A stretch of 9,535 nt of DNA from Nitrospirota bacterium (GTDB lineage Bacteria > Nitrospirota > UBA9217): the NCBI GenBank assembly GCA_021788515.1, contig JAJYKN010000019.1:1-9535 (forward strand), in the 5' to 3' direction. Made by a program: the position numbers and the translations under genes. Below are positions 1 through 6,573 of the stretch, in pieces. Below the pieces are notes generated by a model. It saw only the letters and a list, made by a program, of their open reading frames with translations. It had not been told where the DNA came from and ran no database searches. Numbering within the stretch: the stretch's first letter is position 1; the number at the start of each line of letters is the position of its first letter.

Positions 1-218
1 AGGCCTGCGCAGCCTGATGTCGTGATCGCGATATCTTTTTTATCGGACTTGGCCAGTTCTTCCATGACAGTGTTCATGATCGTGCGTGCGCCTGCCGCAA
101 TACCGCAGGTGCCCATGTGCACCGTGATCTTGACGCGGAACCCTCCCTCGCGCAAGGCCTGGTTTGCGTGGTAGTCCTCTTTGATCTTTTTCAAATCTGC
201 TATCGTCAGCTTAGCCAT
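1..218 (-). CDS. hndB: HndB-type (2Fe-2S) ferredoxin-domain protein, C-terminus beyond the window
   Basis: Small thioredoxin-fold iron-sulfur protein of the kind found in NADP-reducing and electron-bifurcating hydrogenases, where it is thought to carry electrons between the NuoE/NuoF-like subunits and the catalytic subunit. The first 72 residues are visible. They include the family motif GTCGIAAGAR at about 36-45 (Cys38) and the start of the second cluster motif, TSGCAGL, around Cys70; the usual second Cys of that motif lies past the edge. The start ATG has a purine-rich GGACGGGGATC leader. It is the next gene after nuoE, with a 113-base spacer. The position aligning with the first NuoE ligand is His34; as I recall, relatives often have Gly there, so the family may not use a Cys at this site. 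The gene symbol is by family resemblance only. A NuoF/HndC-like flavoprotein is the expected next gene but is not visible. Confidence 0.85.
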   Translation of the reverse strand, partial: MAKLTIADLKKIKEDYHANQALREGGFRVKITVHMGTCGIAAGARTIMNTVMEELAKSDKKDIAITTSGCAG

Positions 219-331
219 GATCCCCGTCCTTTATCCGGAATCCGCACACCCTGCATTCGCGCCGTAGCATTCATAACCACTGGGCACAGGCTCATAAGCG
301 CCGGGTGCAGTTCCGAAACCGCATTGAGGAG

Positions 332-841
332 CTATTCATATTTCTTAATGATGTCCATCACCTTGGTTGCTGCCACATCGCCGTAGGTGTCCTGCCCGAT
401 CACGACAACCGGCGCCAGACCGCAGGCGCCCAGGCACCGCACGGCCTCCAGGGAATACTTCTTGTCCCGCGTGATTTCACCGACTTCGAGGTCCAGTTCA
501 TCCTTGATCTTCTCGAGGATTTCTTCACTCCGCTTCACGTAGCAGGCCGTGCCGAGGCAGACGCGAATCACGTGCTTGCCGCGAGGTACCAGGGTAAAAA
601 AGGAATAGAAGGTTGCCACGCCGAACACGACGCTCGGCGACATCTTCATCCCTTTCGCGACATAGCGCTGCACGATGTGCGGCAGATAGCCGCAGACGTC
701 CTGCGCCTGCTGGAGCACGGGAATGAGCGACCCGGGTTTGTCCTTGTATTTCTCGATGATCGCATCGATCTTCCGGTACATCTCGGGGCCGATGATCTCA
801 TTGTCTGTTGCAGTCTGTTGTGCAACCGCTTCGTTACTCAT
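332..841 (-). CDS. nuoE: NADH dehydrogenase / hydrogenase 24-kDa subunit, NuoE
   Basis: Peripheral [2Fe-2S] subunit that partners the FMN-binding NuoF/HndC/HydB protein at the NAD(H) site of complex I or of multimeric [FeFe] hydrogenases. The 169-residue product is of usual family length. An N-terminal helical part (about 20-75, with PVLQQAQDVCGYLP) precedes a thioredoxin-like domain. That domain carries the four cluster ligands as C95-x4-C100 and C136-x3-C140, with the typical flanks CLGTAC and CLGACG. The ATG start is preceded by AAGAGG six bases upstream. It follows the stand-alone GHKL ATPase gene after a 26-base AT-rich spacer and precedes the HndB-type ferredoxin. NuoE next to HndB is the order seen in hnd/hyd hydrogenase clusters, so this copy could serve complex I, a hydrogenase, or both. 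Sequence alone does not decide. Confidence 0.95.
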   Translation of the reverse strand: MSNEAVAQQTATDNEIIGPEMYRKIDAIIEKYKDKPGSLIPVLQQAQDVCGYLPHIVQRYVAKGMKMSPSVVFGVATFYSFFTLVPRGKHVIRVCLGTACYVKRSEEILEKIKDELDLEVGEITRDKKYSLEAVRCLGACGLAPVVVIGQDTYGDVAATKVMDIIKKYE

Positions 842-857
842 GGGTTACCTCTTCACG

Positions 858-881
858 AATTTGAAATTTACATTTCAAATT
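858..881. repeat. AT-rich perfect inverted repeat at the ATPase-nuoE junction
   Basis: Arms AATTTGAAAT (858-867) and ATTTCAAATT (872-881) are perfect reverse complements, separated by TTAC. The repeat covers the last codons and TAA stop of the GHKL ATPase gene (K-F-E-M-stop) and the start of the spacer before nuoE. The RNA hairpin would be weak, all A-T except one G-C pair per arm, and no U-tract follows, so it is not a good intrinsic terminator. It resembles the TTTGAA heptamers between nuoC and nuoD. Confidence 0.6.
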
Positions 882-1404
882 TTATCCGTTCCTTCAGCAT
901 GTTTCGGATCGCAGCGAGAACCTCCGGGGTGTTGATCGGAACATTCTCGAGATCGTTTTTTATTTCCCGCGTATCGAGCCGGAAGACCCTGTCGCCTGCC
1001 CGTTCTTCGTATATATATTCCCTGTCCGGGTGGCCGGCAATGAGCGTGAGGATCGTTTCTGCCATGCTCCCGATCGGCGGCCGGTCCACGTGATCCCAAT
1101 GGAAGGTGGCTGCCACCCGTGTTCCTTTTCCCGGGCCCGAATCCACCGTTACCTGCCCGCCGGTCAATTCTGCCGCCTGAGAGAGGAACGGGATTCCCAG
1201 GCCCGTCTTCTTGTGTTTCGTGGTGAAGAACGGGTCCCGGACCCTGGCAAGCGTCGCGGCATCCATTCCCCGTCCATCGTCAATCACCTCAATGCGGAGA
1301 AGATCTTGTTCGAGATCCCTGGTGATGATGATCTCTATCGTTTTAGCGTCAGCGCGGATCGAGTTCTCGGCAATGTCGAGGATATGGAGAGAAATATCTT
1401 CCAC
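868..1404 (-). CDS. Stand-alone GHKL (HATPase_c) ATP-binding protein
   Basis: ATP-binding domain of the histidine-kinase type with no dimerisation/phospho-acceptor domain, no sensor domain and no membrane segment, so probably a cytosolic ATP-dependent switch or partner protein. The 178 residues show the N-box DIAENSIRADA (Asn14), the G1 box DDGRGMD (43-48), an F/G2 region with FFTTKHKKTGLGI (about 59-71) and the G3 box GKGTRV (92-97). A C-terminal extension (about 103-178) with HVDRPPIGSM and FRLDTREIK looks typical of the ATPases that lie next to nuoE-type hydrogenase genes; that comparison is from memory. Translation starts at GTG, three bases after the PHP gene stop, with GGAG nine bases upstream, so coupling is likely. 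Its substrate and partners are unknown. The second ATPase of the cluster (2496-3449) is of a different, RsbW-like type. Confidence 0.85.
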   Translation of the reverse strand: MEDISLHILDIAENSIRADAKTIEIIITRDLEQDLLRIEVIDDGRGMDAATLARVRDPFFTTKHKKTGLGIPFLSQAAELTGGQVTVDSGPGKGTRVAATFHWDHVDRPPIGSMAETILTLIAGHPDREYIYEERAGDRVFRLDTREIKNDLENVPINTPEVLAAIRNMLKERIKFEM

Positions 1405-1407
1405 TCG

Positions 1408-2154
1408 TCAACACTCCGCCTTCCTGTTATCGCTGCCGCTCAGGGCCTTTTTGATCTCAGCTATACTTCCGTCTTCCGACGTGAACCAGGTAAAGCGTTT
1501 GCCGATATCCTCGGGGCCGTGCGCATCAGAGCCGGTTATGACGGGGTACTTCCTGCAATCAGGGAACCGCTCCTTCAGCCCGGCTGCGCTCATATGCGCC
1601 GATACTTCCACGGCATCCAAAACCAGCGTGGGAGGAATGAACCCAAGCTGTCCGATGATGCTGAAGGATTCCCGGTCCACATGGGCGGCAATGACGAGGC
1701 TTTCGCCTTTTGCCTGCCGGGCCCTGGCAGCGATTGCTTCCGCAGGGAGCGACGTGGCACCGATCAAAAGCCGGTTGCAAAAACCGCTTACTCCGTCTTC
1801 ATCATCTGCAATCACCTGCAGGCCGAAGGAATGTTCATCGTTGCTGCCTGCAAGGTGCCGGTAAATAAAATCCTGAAAATCCAGGAGGTCGTCGTCATCA
1901 TCAAAGAACGTCAGAATATGCGCTTCCTCGGAAGAGGAGACTTCCATTCCGCCCAGCACCATCAACCCGTTTCGTCTGCCGGCCTTCTTCACCGCCAAAA
2001 CGTTTTCTGCCGAGTTATGGTCGCACACCCCGATCAGATCAAGGCCTTTCCGGAGGGCCGCACTCACGACTTCCCGGGGCGACATGTCCAGACCGGAGCA
2101 GGGGGACAAACACGTGTGCACGTGCAGATCAGCCTTAATGCGCCTCAGCGCCAC
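1408..2154 (-). CDS. PHP-domain metal-dependent phosphoesterase
   Basis: Polymerase-and-histidinol-phosphatase fold enzyme, expected to hydrolyse a phosphoester with two or three bound metals; the substrate is unknown. In 248 residues the metal-ligand motifs appear in family order: DLHVHT (His11, His13), CDHNS (Asp45, His46), GMEVSS (Glu71), a lone His79, AAHVDR (His158) and GSDAHG (Asp210, His212). All key ligands are present, so it should be active. The start is GTG, overlapping the preceding DRTGG gene by 20 bases, with an AGG-rich leader; the ATPase gene begins three bases after its stop. This tight packing ties it to the signalling block. A run of aspartates (FFDDDDDLLDF, about 84-94) is a mildly odd acidic patch. 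It could act on a small phosphorylated metabolite or remove a phosphate from a neighbour protein; neither is shown. Confidence 0.88.
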   Translation of the reverse strand: MALRRIKADLHVHTCLSPCSGLDMSPREVVSAALRKGLDLIGVCDHNSAENVLAVKKAGRRNGLMVLGGMEVSSSEEAHILTFFDDDDDLLDFQDFIYRHLAGSNDEHSFGLQVIADDEDGVSGFCNRLLIGATSLPAEAIAARARQAKGESLVIAAHVDRESFSIIGQLGFIPPTLVLDAVEVSAHMSAAGLKERFPDCRKYPVITGSDAHGPEDIGKRFTWFTSEDGSIAEIKKALSGSDNRKAEC

Positions 2155-2485
2155 GAATACCTGCCTTATAGAGTCTGCCCACGAGTTCGTACGCCGAAAG
2201 ATCGGACACCAGAATCGGAATGTGCTCTTCCTCGGCCTTGGCGATGGTGTCCTTTTCCGGCTGCCTGCCCTGCACCAGCACGATCCCAGAGAGTCCCTTG
2301 TGGGAAGCCACGGCTACGATGTTCTGGTGGATGTGGAGCGTGACCCAAAGCACCCCGTCCTCTGCATGGGCCAGGACATCGGACAGAAGGTCGCTCACGT
2401 ACCCGCCGGTCACGTCCGTATCAAGGTTGCCGGAACCGGCTTTCACTTCCAGACTGAACTCCCTTACAATGTCCTTCAGTTTCAT
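2135..2485 (-). CDS. DRTGG-domain protein (second copy)
   Basis: Small cytosolic protein (116 residues) made of one DRTGG domain, a fold of unknown biochemical role also found between CBS and phosphotransacetylase or pyrophosphatase domains in other proteins. The name-giving motif is present in variant form as DTDVTGGYVSD (about 22-32). It is followed by LLSDVLAHA, the strand LWVTLHIHQNIVAVA (46-60), a GIVLVQGRQP turn (67-76) and the IPILVSD strand near the C-terminus. It starts at ATG ten bases after the CBS-ATPase stop, with a GGGGG leader that is close to the start. The end overlaps the PHP gene start by 20 bases. It is a diverged paralogue of the DRTGG gene at 3454-3810, and both begin M-K-L-(R/K)-(E/D)-I. 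The histidines at 51 and 53 are absent from the other copy, so the two may not be interchangeable. Confidence 0.8.
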   Translation of the reverse strand: MKLKDIVREFSLEVKAGSGNLDTDVTGGYVSDLLSDVLAHAEDGVLWVTLHIHQNIVAVASHKGLSGIVLVQGRQPEKDTIAKAEEEHIPILVSDLSAYELVGRLYKAGIRGAEAH

Positions 2486-2495
2486 TGGCCCCCGG

Positions 2496-3449
2496 TCAAC
2501 TCGTGTAATAGAACTGCATCGTCAGGTGTGTCCCGCCCGGTACCGATGATTTCAAGTCCATCTCGTCGGAGCACTTTTTAATGTTCACCAGCCCCATGCC
2601 TGCGCCGAATCCCAGTTCGCGGACCCAATCGGGCGCGGTGGAGTATCCCGGCTGCATTGCGCGTTCGACATCGGGAATGCCGGGGCCGCTGTCGATGGCT
2701 TCCACGGTGATCCCCCACTTCTCTACCTGTGCCCGGATCTCGCCGCCTTTCGTATAGGAAGCGAGGTTAATCTCGGCTTCATAGGTGGCAACCCCTATCT
2801 TTCTGAGGAGCGGCGGGCAGACGCCCAGTTTTTTGAGCGCATTCTTGAGTTCGCTCGCGGCCTTGCCCGCATCTTTCAATGTCTGGCCAACGACATTGTA
2901 CTTAAAGGTAAAGCTGATCTCGTCGGCGGACACATCTTCAAAGAACTTCCTCATCTCCGGACGATGACGCGCCAAAGCAGCATTCGTCTCCGATTGTTCG
3001 TACTCGACCTCGAGCTTCTTCAGCAGGCCTTCGACGATGCTTCCCTTGGTAATGATCCCGACCAGTTCATCGTTCCGGTCCAATACCGGGTACCGCCGGT
3101 AACCCAGTTTGGAAAACTTGGCAATGCAATGGACCAGCAGTTCATCGGTGTACAGGCACTCGACCTTCGTTTTCATCCGCTCCCGGATGGGGGCGTTGAT
3201 CGCGTTATCGTAAAGGGCATTGATCAAATCTTCGATGCTGACCATGCCCACGAGCTTCCCGTTCTCGACCACCGGCGTGCCCGAGATGCGGTTGTCCCGC
3301 AAGAGAACCCGAAGCTCCGACATGGTCTGTTCGGGCCCGACGGTGACCATCTTGGTAGCCATGACCTCCCCGACGGTGATCTCATAGACCATCTCCTGGG
3401 TCTTGGTCACCCGGTCCGGCGTTGCCTGCTCTTTGCCCGGCTGTGCCAT
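2496..3449 (-). CDS. CBS-pair protein fused to an RsbW-like GHKL ATPase domain
   Basis: The 317-residue product has an adenine-nucleotide-sensing CBS tandem at the N-terminus (about 26-146: VGEVMATKMVTV, RISGTPVVENGKLVGMVS, RRYPVLDRNDELVGII). A C-terminal ATPase domain (about 175-317) resembles serine-kinase anti-sigma factors. The ATPase motifs are the N-box YEAEINLA (Glu224, Asn228), the G1 box DSGPGIP (253-259) and the G2 box GFGAGMGL (280-287); all look intact. CBS pairs usually bind AMP/ATP or similar ligands, so the layout suggests an energy- or nucleotide-controlled kinase or switch. The start codon is four bases after the upstream DRTGG stop and has only a weak ribosome-binding site, so translation probably depends on coupling. 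The next DRTGG gene follows ten bases after its stop. No transmembrane segment is seen. The target is unknown; the flanking DRTGG proteins are obvious candidates. Confidence 0.85.
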   Translation of the reverse strand: MAQPGKEQATPDRVTKTQEMVYEITVGEVMATKMVTVGPEQTMSELRVLLRDNRISGTPVVENGKLVGMVSIEDLINALYDNAINAPIRERMKTKVECLYTDELLVHCIAKFSKLGYRRYPVLDRNDELVGIITKGSIVEGLLKKLEVEYEQSETNAALARHRPEMRKFFEDVSADEISFTFKYNVVGQTLKDAGKAASELKNALKKLGVCPPLLRKIGVATYEAEINLASYTKGGEIRAQVEKWGITVEAIDSGPGIPDVERAMQPGYSTAPDWVRELGFGAGMGLVNIKKCSDEMDLKSSVPGGTHLTMQFYYTS

Positions 3450-3453
3450 CAGT

Positions 3454-3810
3454 CTATTGCCGCTCGGCTACCCCTTTGAGCCCCTTCTGGTAAAGAATGC
3501 CGCAGGCCTCAAACATGGTCAGTTTGGTTGTGAACAGCGGGATGTCCTTTTGTTTCGCCAAAGCCACCGTGTCCGGTTCCGGCACCTTCCCGCGCACCAC
3601 GCAGACCGCCTTGATATCGGCAATGTCCGCCGTCCTTACCGCCTGGGGGTTCGTGAGCCCCGTAATCAGAATGCCGTTTGCGTGAGTACGGCCAAGCACA
3701 TCGCTCATGAGGTCTGCGCTGAAGCACCGGTCCACTTCGATCTCGTCGAGCAGTCCGTCGCCGACAAGGACCCGGGCTTGAAGCAGGTTGATGATCTCTC
3801 TCAGTTTCAT
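3454..3810 (-). CDS. DRTGG-domain protein (first copy)
   Basis: A 118-residue single-domain protein. Landmarks of the DRTGG fold are VDRCFSADLMSDVLG (26-40), the strand GILITGLTNPQAVRTADIADI (46-66), VVRGKVPEPDT (71-81) and IPLFTTKLTMFEACGILY (90-107). The strict D-R-T-G-G motif is degenerate, reading E-V-D-R-C-F. It starts at ATG 24 bases after the nuoD stop, with no good Shine-Dalgarno sequence, and ends four bases before the CBS-ATPase start. It opens the signalling block that separates nuoD from nuoE. DRTGG domains have no established enzymatic activity; annotations as a serine kinase should not be trusted, because no nucleotide-binding P-loop is present. It may be a ligand-binding or phospho-acceptor partner of the adjacent ATPase, which is inference. 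Confidence 0.8.
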   Translation of the reverse strand: MKLREIINLLQARVLVGDGLLDEIEVDRCFSADLMSDVLGRTHANGILITGLTNPQAVRTADIADIKAVCVVRGKVPEPDTVALAKQKDIPLFTTKLTMFEACGILYQKGLKGVAERQ

Positions 3811-3834
3811 CGTTTCAATCGGGGGTCTGCTCTT

Positions 3835-5034
3835 CTACCGGTCGCATTCGCCAAGCACGATGTCGATCGTGCCGATGCAGGCGACAACGTCAGCCATCAT
3901 ATGCCCCGTCGCCATCTTCGGGATGGCGCTCAAGTTCACGTACGATGGGGCGCGGATCTTGATGCGGTACGGTCTGCCGCTCCCGTCGCTTACGATATAA
4001 AAGCCGAGTTCGCCCTTCGCGCCTTCCGTGGCTATGTACACCTCGCCCTTGGGCATGGGCACCCACTTGCTCATGAGCACGAACTGGTGCGCCAGTGCCT
4101 GCATGCTCTTCATAACCGTTATCTTTTCGGGAATGGCGTATCGAGCGTCGTCGGTCGTTATAGGGCCGGGCTGCATCATGTCGAGGCACTGCTTGATGAT
4201 GCGGTTGCTCTGACGCATCTCGTTGATGCGCACGACATATCGGTCATAGACATCGCCGTTCTTGCCGAGCGGGACGTCGAATTCCACTTTATCGTAAGCG
4301 GCATAAGGCTCTACCTTGCGGAGATCGTAATTCACCCCTGACCCCCTGAGCGTGGCTCCCGTCAGTCCGTAATTGACGGCATCCTCGGCAGTCATCACGC
4401 CGATTCCCACCGTGCGCTTAAGCCAGATCCGGTTCTCGCGGATGAGCGTATCGTATTCTTCGAGCCGCTTGGGGAACAGCTCGGTGAACTCGCGGCATTT
4501 ATCGATGAAATCGCGCGGGACATCATTCCGTACCCCGCCGATGCGCACGTAGCTCACCGTCTGCCTCGCGCCGCTCAGCATTTCGAGGAGGTCGAGGATC
4601 AGTTCCCGCTCGCGGAGCGCGTAAAAGATGACCGTCATGGCGCCGATGTCCACAGCGCTGCTGCCGAGCCAGATGAGGTGTGCGCTGAGCCGGCTGAGTT
4701 CTGCAGTGAGCGTCCTGATGAACTGCGCTCGGTCGGGGACCGTAATCCCGGCCAGTTTCTCGACGGCGACCACGTAACCGAGGTTGTTGTTCATACAAGA
4801 GATGTATTCCAGCCGGTCGGTCATGGGGATGATCTGATGGTACGTCCGGCTTTCCATCCACTTCTCGATCCCCCGGTGAAGGTAGCCGGGACGGGGATCG
4901 ACGCCGACCACGGTCTCTCCCTGCAGGTCGAGCACCAGGCGCAGCACGCCGTGGGTACTCGGGTGCTGCGGGCCCATGTTCAGGGTAATTTCTTTTTGGA
5001 CGATCTCTTTTTGTGCCGTTTCTGTCGAGGACAT
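3835..5034 (-). CDS. nuoD: NADH-quinone oxidoreductase subunit D (49-kDa)
   Basis: Core subunit of the complex I peripheral arm that forms the quinone-binding cavity with NuoB, evolutionarily related to the large subunit of [NiFe] hydrogenases. From the ATG at 5034 the product is 399 residues, normal for a NuoD not fused to NuoC. Visible signatures are GPQHPSTHG (about 21-29, quinone-site His24), DPRPGYLHRGIEK (46-58), TDRLEYISCMNNN (72-84, quinone-site Tyr77) and the C-terminal GTIDIVLGECDR. The hydrogenase-type metal-binding cysteines are absent, as expected. The start at 5034 is preferred because AGGTGA lies five bases upstream; the longer reading begins at TTG 5061, has no ribosome-binding site and starts inside a repeat-rich spacer. 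The gene follows nuoC after 86 bases and precedes the signalling block. No nuoH-N genes are visible, so they must lie elsewhere or beyond the window. Confidence 0.97.
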   Translation of the reverse strand: MSSTETAQKEIVQKEITLNMGPQHPSTHGVLRLVLDLQGETVVGVDPRPGYLHRGIEKWMESRTYHQIIPMTDRLEYISCMNNNLGYVVAVEKLAGITVPDRAQFIRTLTAELSRLSAHLIWLGSSAVDIGAMTVIFYALRERELILDLLEMLSGARQTVSYVRIGGVRNDVPRDFIDKCREFTELFPKRLEEYDTLIRENRIWLKRTVGIGVMTAEDAVNYGLTGATLRGSGVNYDLRKVEPYAAYDKVEFDVPLGKNGDVYDRYVVRINEMRQSNRIIKQCLDMMQPGPITTDDARYAIPEKITVMKSMQALAHQFVLMSKWVPMPKGEVYIATEGAKGELGFYIVSDGSGRPYRIKIRAPSYVNLSAIPKMATGHMMADVVACIGTIDIVLGECDR

Positions 5035-5045
5035 ATGATTCACCT

Positions 5046-5117
5046 GAATTTCAAATGTCAAAATCCAACGTCCGGATCAAAATTGAGTTTGTACTCCGAA
5101 CTTTGAACTTTGTACTC
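5046..5117. repeat. Heptamer-like direct repeats in the nuoC-nuoD spacer
   Basis: The 86-base spacer is AT-richer than its flanks and contains short direct repeats. TTTGTACTC occurs at 5088-5096 and 5109-5117, spaced 21 bases start to start. GAACTTT occurs twice in tandem at 5098-5111. The nuoD-proximal end reads TTTGACATTTGAAATT on the minus strand, again heptamers beginning TTTGA. The pattern recalls the inverted repeat at 858-881. No terminator is seen here. The nuoD ribosome-binding site (5040-5045) lies just downstream in the transcript. Confidence 0.55.
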
Positions 5118-5120
5118 ACA

Positions 5121-5591
5121 TCAATAGCCTTTCAGCGGATATTCCTTCCTGAGCGGGTGTCCTTCCCAATCCTCGGGCATCAGGATCCTGCGAAGGTCCG
5201 GGTGGCCGTCAAACTTGATCCCCATGAGGTCATAGGTCTCCCGTTCATGCCAGTTCGCAGTGTTCCAGATCGAGGAAACCGTGTCTATCCGCGGATCTTC
5301 TTCGGGAACCCTGACCTTCAAACGAATGCGGTGGCGGTGCACGGTCGAGATCATATTATAGACGACTTCGAAGCGGGGCCCGGTGTCTCCGGGATATTGG
5401 GAATAATCTACAGCCGTGAGGTCGGCAAGGTGGTCCATCTTGAGGGAGGGCTCGTCGCGCAGAAACAGGCAGATGTCTTTGATTCGCTCCTTCTTGAGCA
5501 TGACGCCGACCTGGCCGGCATGACTCGTTGTGCCAAGTACCTCGCCGGCAAATTTTTCTTCTATCGTCTTGGCGATCTGTAAGGGGTCCAT
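5121..5591 (-). CDS. nuoC: NADH-quinone oxidoreductase subunit C (30-kDa)
   Basis: Hydrophilic subunit of the connecting fragment of complex I; it holds no redox centre and supports NuoD and NuoB. The 156-residue product carries the 30-kDa signature near the C-terminus: [18 protein letters not shown] followed by [21 protein letters not shown]. An earlier conserved piece is [15 protein letters not shown] (about 53-67). It is a free-standing NuoC, not a NuoCD fusion. Translation starts at ATG with GAGG five bases upstream. It lies between nuoB (83-base spacer) and nuoD (86-base spacer); these spacers are unusually long for this operon. The length is at the short end for the family but includes the full core domain. 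Confidence 0.95.
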   Translation of the reverse strand: MDPLQIAKTIEEKFAGEVLGTTSHAGQVGVMLKKERIKDICLFLRDEPSLKMDHLADLTAVDYSQYPGDTGPRFEVVYNMISTVHRHRIRLKVRVPEEDPRIDTVSSIWNTANWHERETYDLMGIKFDGHPDLRRILMPEDWEGHPLRKEYPLKGY

Positions 5592-5609
5592 TACAACCTC
5601 GTTCTTGGA

Positions 5610-5635
5610 CGCACCGACTACACACTCGTGGTGCG
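5610..5635 (-). other. Possible hairpin in the nuoB-nuoC spacer
   Basis: CGCACC (5610-5615) and GGTGCG (5630-5635) can pair across a 14-base loop in the minus-strand transcript, just upstream of the nuoC ribosome-binding site. No U-tract follows, so it is not an intrinsic terminator. It could affect RNA processing or translation, or be a chance match. Confidence 0.3.
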
Positions 5636-5674
5636 CGGTTCTCGCTTTAGAAGTAGGAACAATTTTTTGACTTG

Positions 5675-6154
5675 TTACTTCCGGATGTAGTGCTCTGTTC
5701 GGATCTTTTCCTGGAGCTTTATGATGCCGTTCATCAATGCTTCGGGCCTCGGAGGACAGCCCGGGATGTAGACATCAACGGGAACGATGTTGTCCACACC
5801 CTGTACAACGCTGTAGGTATTGAAGATGCCCCCGGAGCCTGCGCAGCTGCCCATGGCAATGACGTACCGCGGTTCGGGCATTTGATCGTATACGCGGCGC
5901 ACGACCGGGGCCATCTTTTTCGTAAGCGTGCCGGCGACTAACAGGAGGTCGGATTGTCTGGGTGAGGGTCGCGGCACGGTGCCGAAGCGGTCGAAGTCAT
6001 GCTGAGGAGCGGTATAGTATTGGATCATTTCGATAGAACAACACGCAAGTCCGAAGGTCATCGGCCAGAGTGAACTGGACCGGCAGTAGTTCAGGAACCC
6101 ATCGATGGTCGTCGTAATGTACCCTTCTTCGAATAAATTCTGGATTACTCCCAT
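5675..6154 (-). CDS. nuoB: NADH-quinone oxidoreductase subunit B (PSST)
   Basis: Carries cluster N2, the terminal [4Fe-4S] centre that passes electrons to quinone. The 159-residue product has all four ligands: the tandem Cys38-Cys39 in GLACCSIEM, Cys104 in GSCAGSGG, and Cys133 in PGCPPRPEA. Spacing between them matches the Escherichia coli subunit, shifted by 25 residues because of a shorter N-terminus. Other core motifs are [11 protein letters not shown] (66-76) and [11 protein letters not shown] (92-102). The start ATG overlaps the end of nuoA by ten bases, implying coupled translation, with an AAGGGG stretch a little upstream. The protein is soluble, bound at the membrane interface with NuoD and NuoH. 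Confidence 0.97.
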   Translation of the reverse strand: MGVIQNLFEEGYITTTIDGFLNYCRSSSLWPMTFGLACCSIEMIQYYTAPQHDFDRFGTVPRPSPRQSDLLLVAGTLTKKMAPVVRRVYDQMPEPRYVIAMGSCAGSGGIFNTYSVVQGVDNIVPVDVYIPGCPPRPEALMNGIIKLQEKIRTEHYIRK

Positions 6155-6519
6155 TCAAGGGCCCCTTTCTTCCACGCGTAGAAATACCCCACGACGAGGA
6201 TGGCGATAAAAATCACCATCTCCATAAACCCGTACATGCCGATGCGTTTAAAGGCCACGGCCCAGGGATACATGAACACGGCTTCGATGTCGAAAATGAG
6301 GAACAGCATTGCGATGATGTAGTACCGGATAGAAAACTTCTGATGTGCGTCCATGAAGGGGGTGATGCCTGATTCGTACGTCAGCAGCTTCTCGGGATAG
6401 GGGTTCCGAGGCCGGAGAATCCAGCTGAAGACCAGCATGCCGACGCCGACAGCAGTGCCCAGCAGCAGAAAAACTACTACGGGCAGAAAGTGCTCCGGAA
6501 GGTAGGTACTTGGTGTCAT
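6145..6519 (-). CDS. nuoA: NADH-quinone oxidoreductase subunit A
   Basis: Small membrane subunit of complex I beside the quinone channel. The 124 residues contain three hydrophobic helices (about 12-33, 66-88 and 97-116), the loop motif [18 protein letters not shown] (45-62) and the conserved acidic helix start [15 protein letters not shown] (76-90), where Asp77 and Glu79 are the typical membrane-embedded acidic residues. It is the first gene of the operon. The ATG follows a GGGAG ribosome-binding site at six bases, about 47 bases downstream of the predicted transcription start. It ends inside the first codons of nuoB. Confidence 0.96.
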   Translation of the reverse strand: MTPSTYLPEHFLPVVVFLLLGTAVGVGMLVFSWILRPRNPYPEKLLTYESGITPFMDAHQKFSIRYYIIAMLFLIFDIEAVFMYPWAVAFKRIGMYGFMEMVIFIAILVVGYFYAWKKGALEWE

Positions 6520-6573
6520 ACACTACTCCCAACGTATTAAATTTTAAATTAGCACAACTTCTAAAGCCGGTGC

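Noticed and set aside
1030..2343. Long plus-strand open frame of 437 codons across the ATPase, PHP and DRTGG genes
   Set aside because: It lies opposite three genes with clear family motifs. Its translation has no recognisable domain and is rich in Arg, Pro, His and Cys, as expected of an antisense frame in GC-rich DNA.
3403..4341. Plus-strand open frame of 312 codons opposite nuoD and the first DRTGG gene
   Set aside because: It is antisense to NuoD, whose motifs are unmistakable; the product is rich in His, Val and Asp with no recognised family.
5035..5061. TTG start at 5061 adding nine residues to NuoD
   Set aside because: It has no ribosome-binding site and begins in a repeat-rich spacer, whereas ATG 5034 has AGGTGA five bases upstream.
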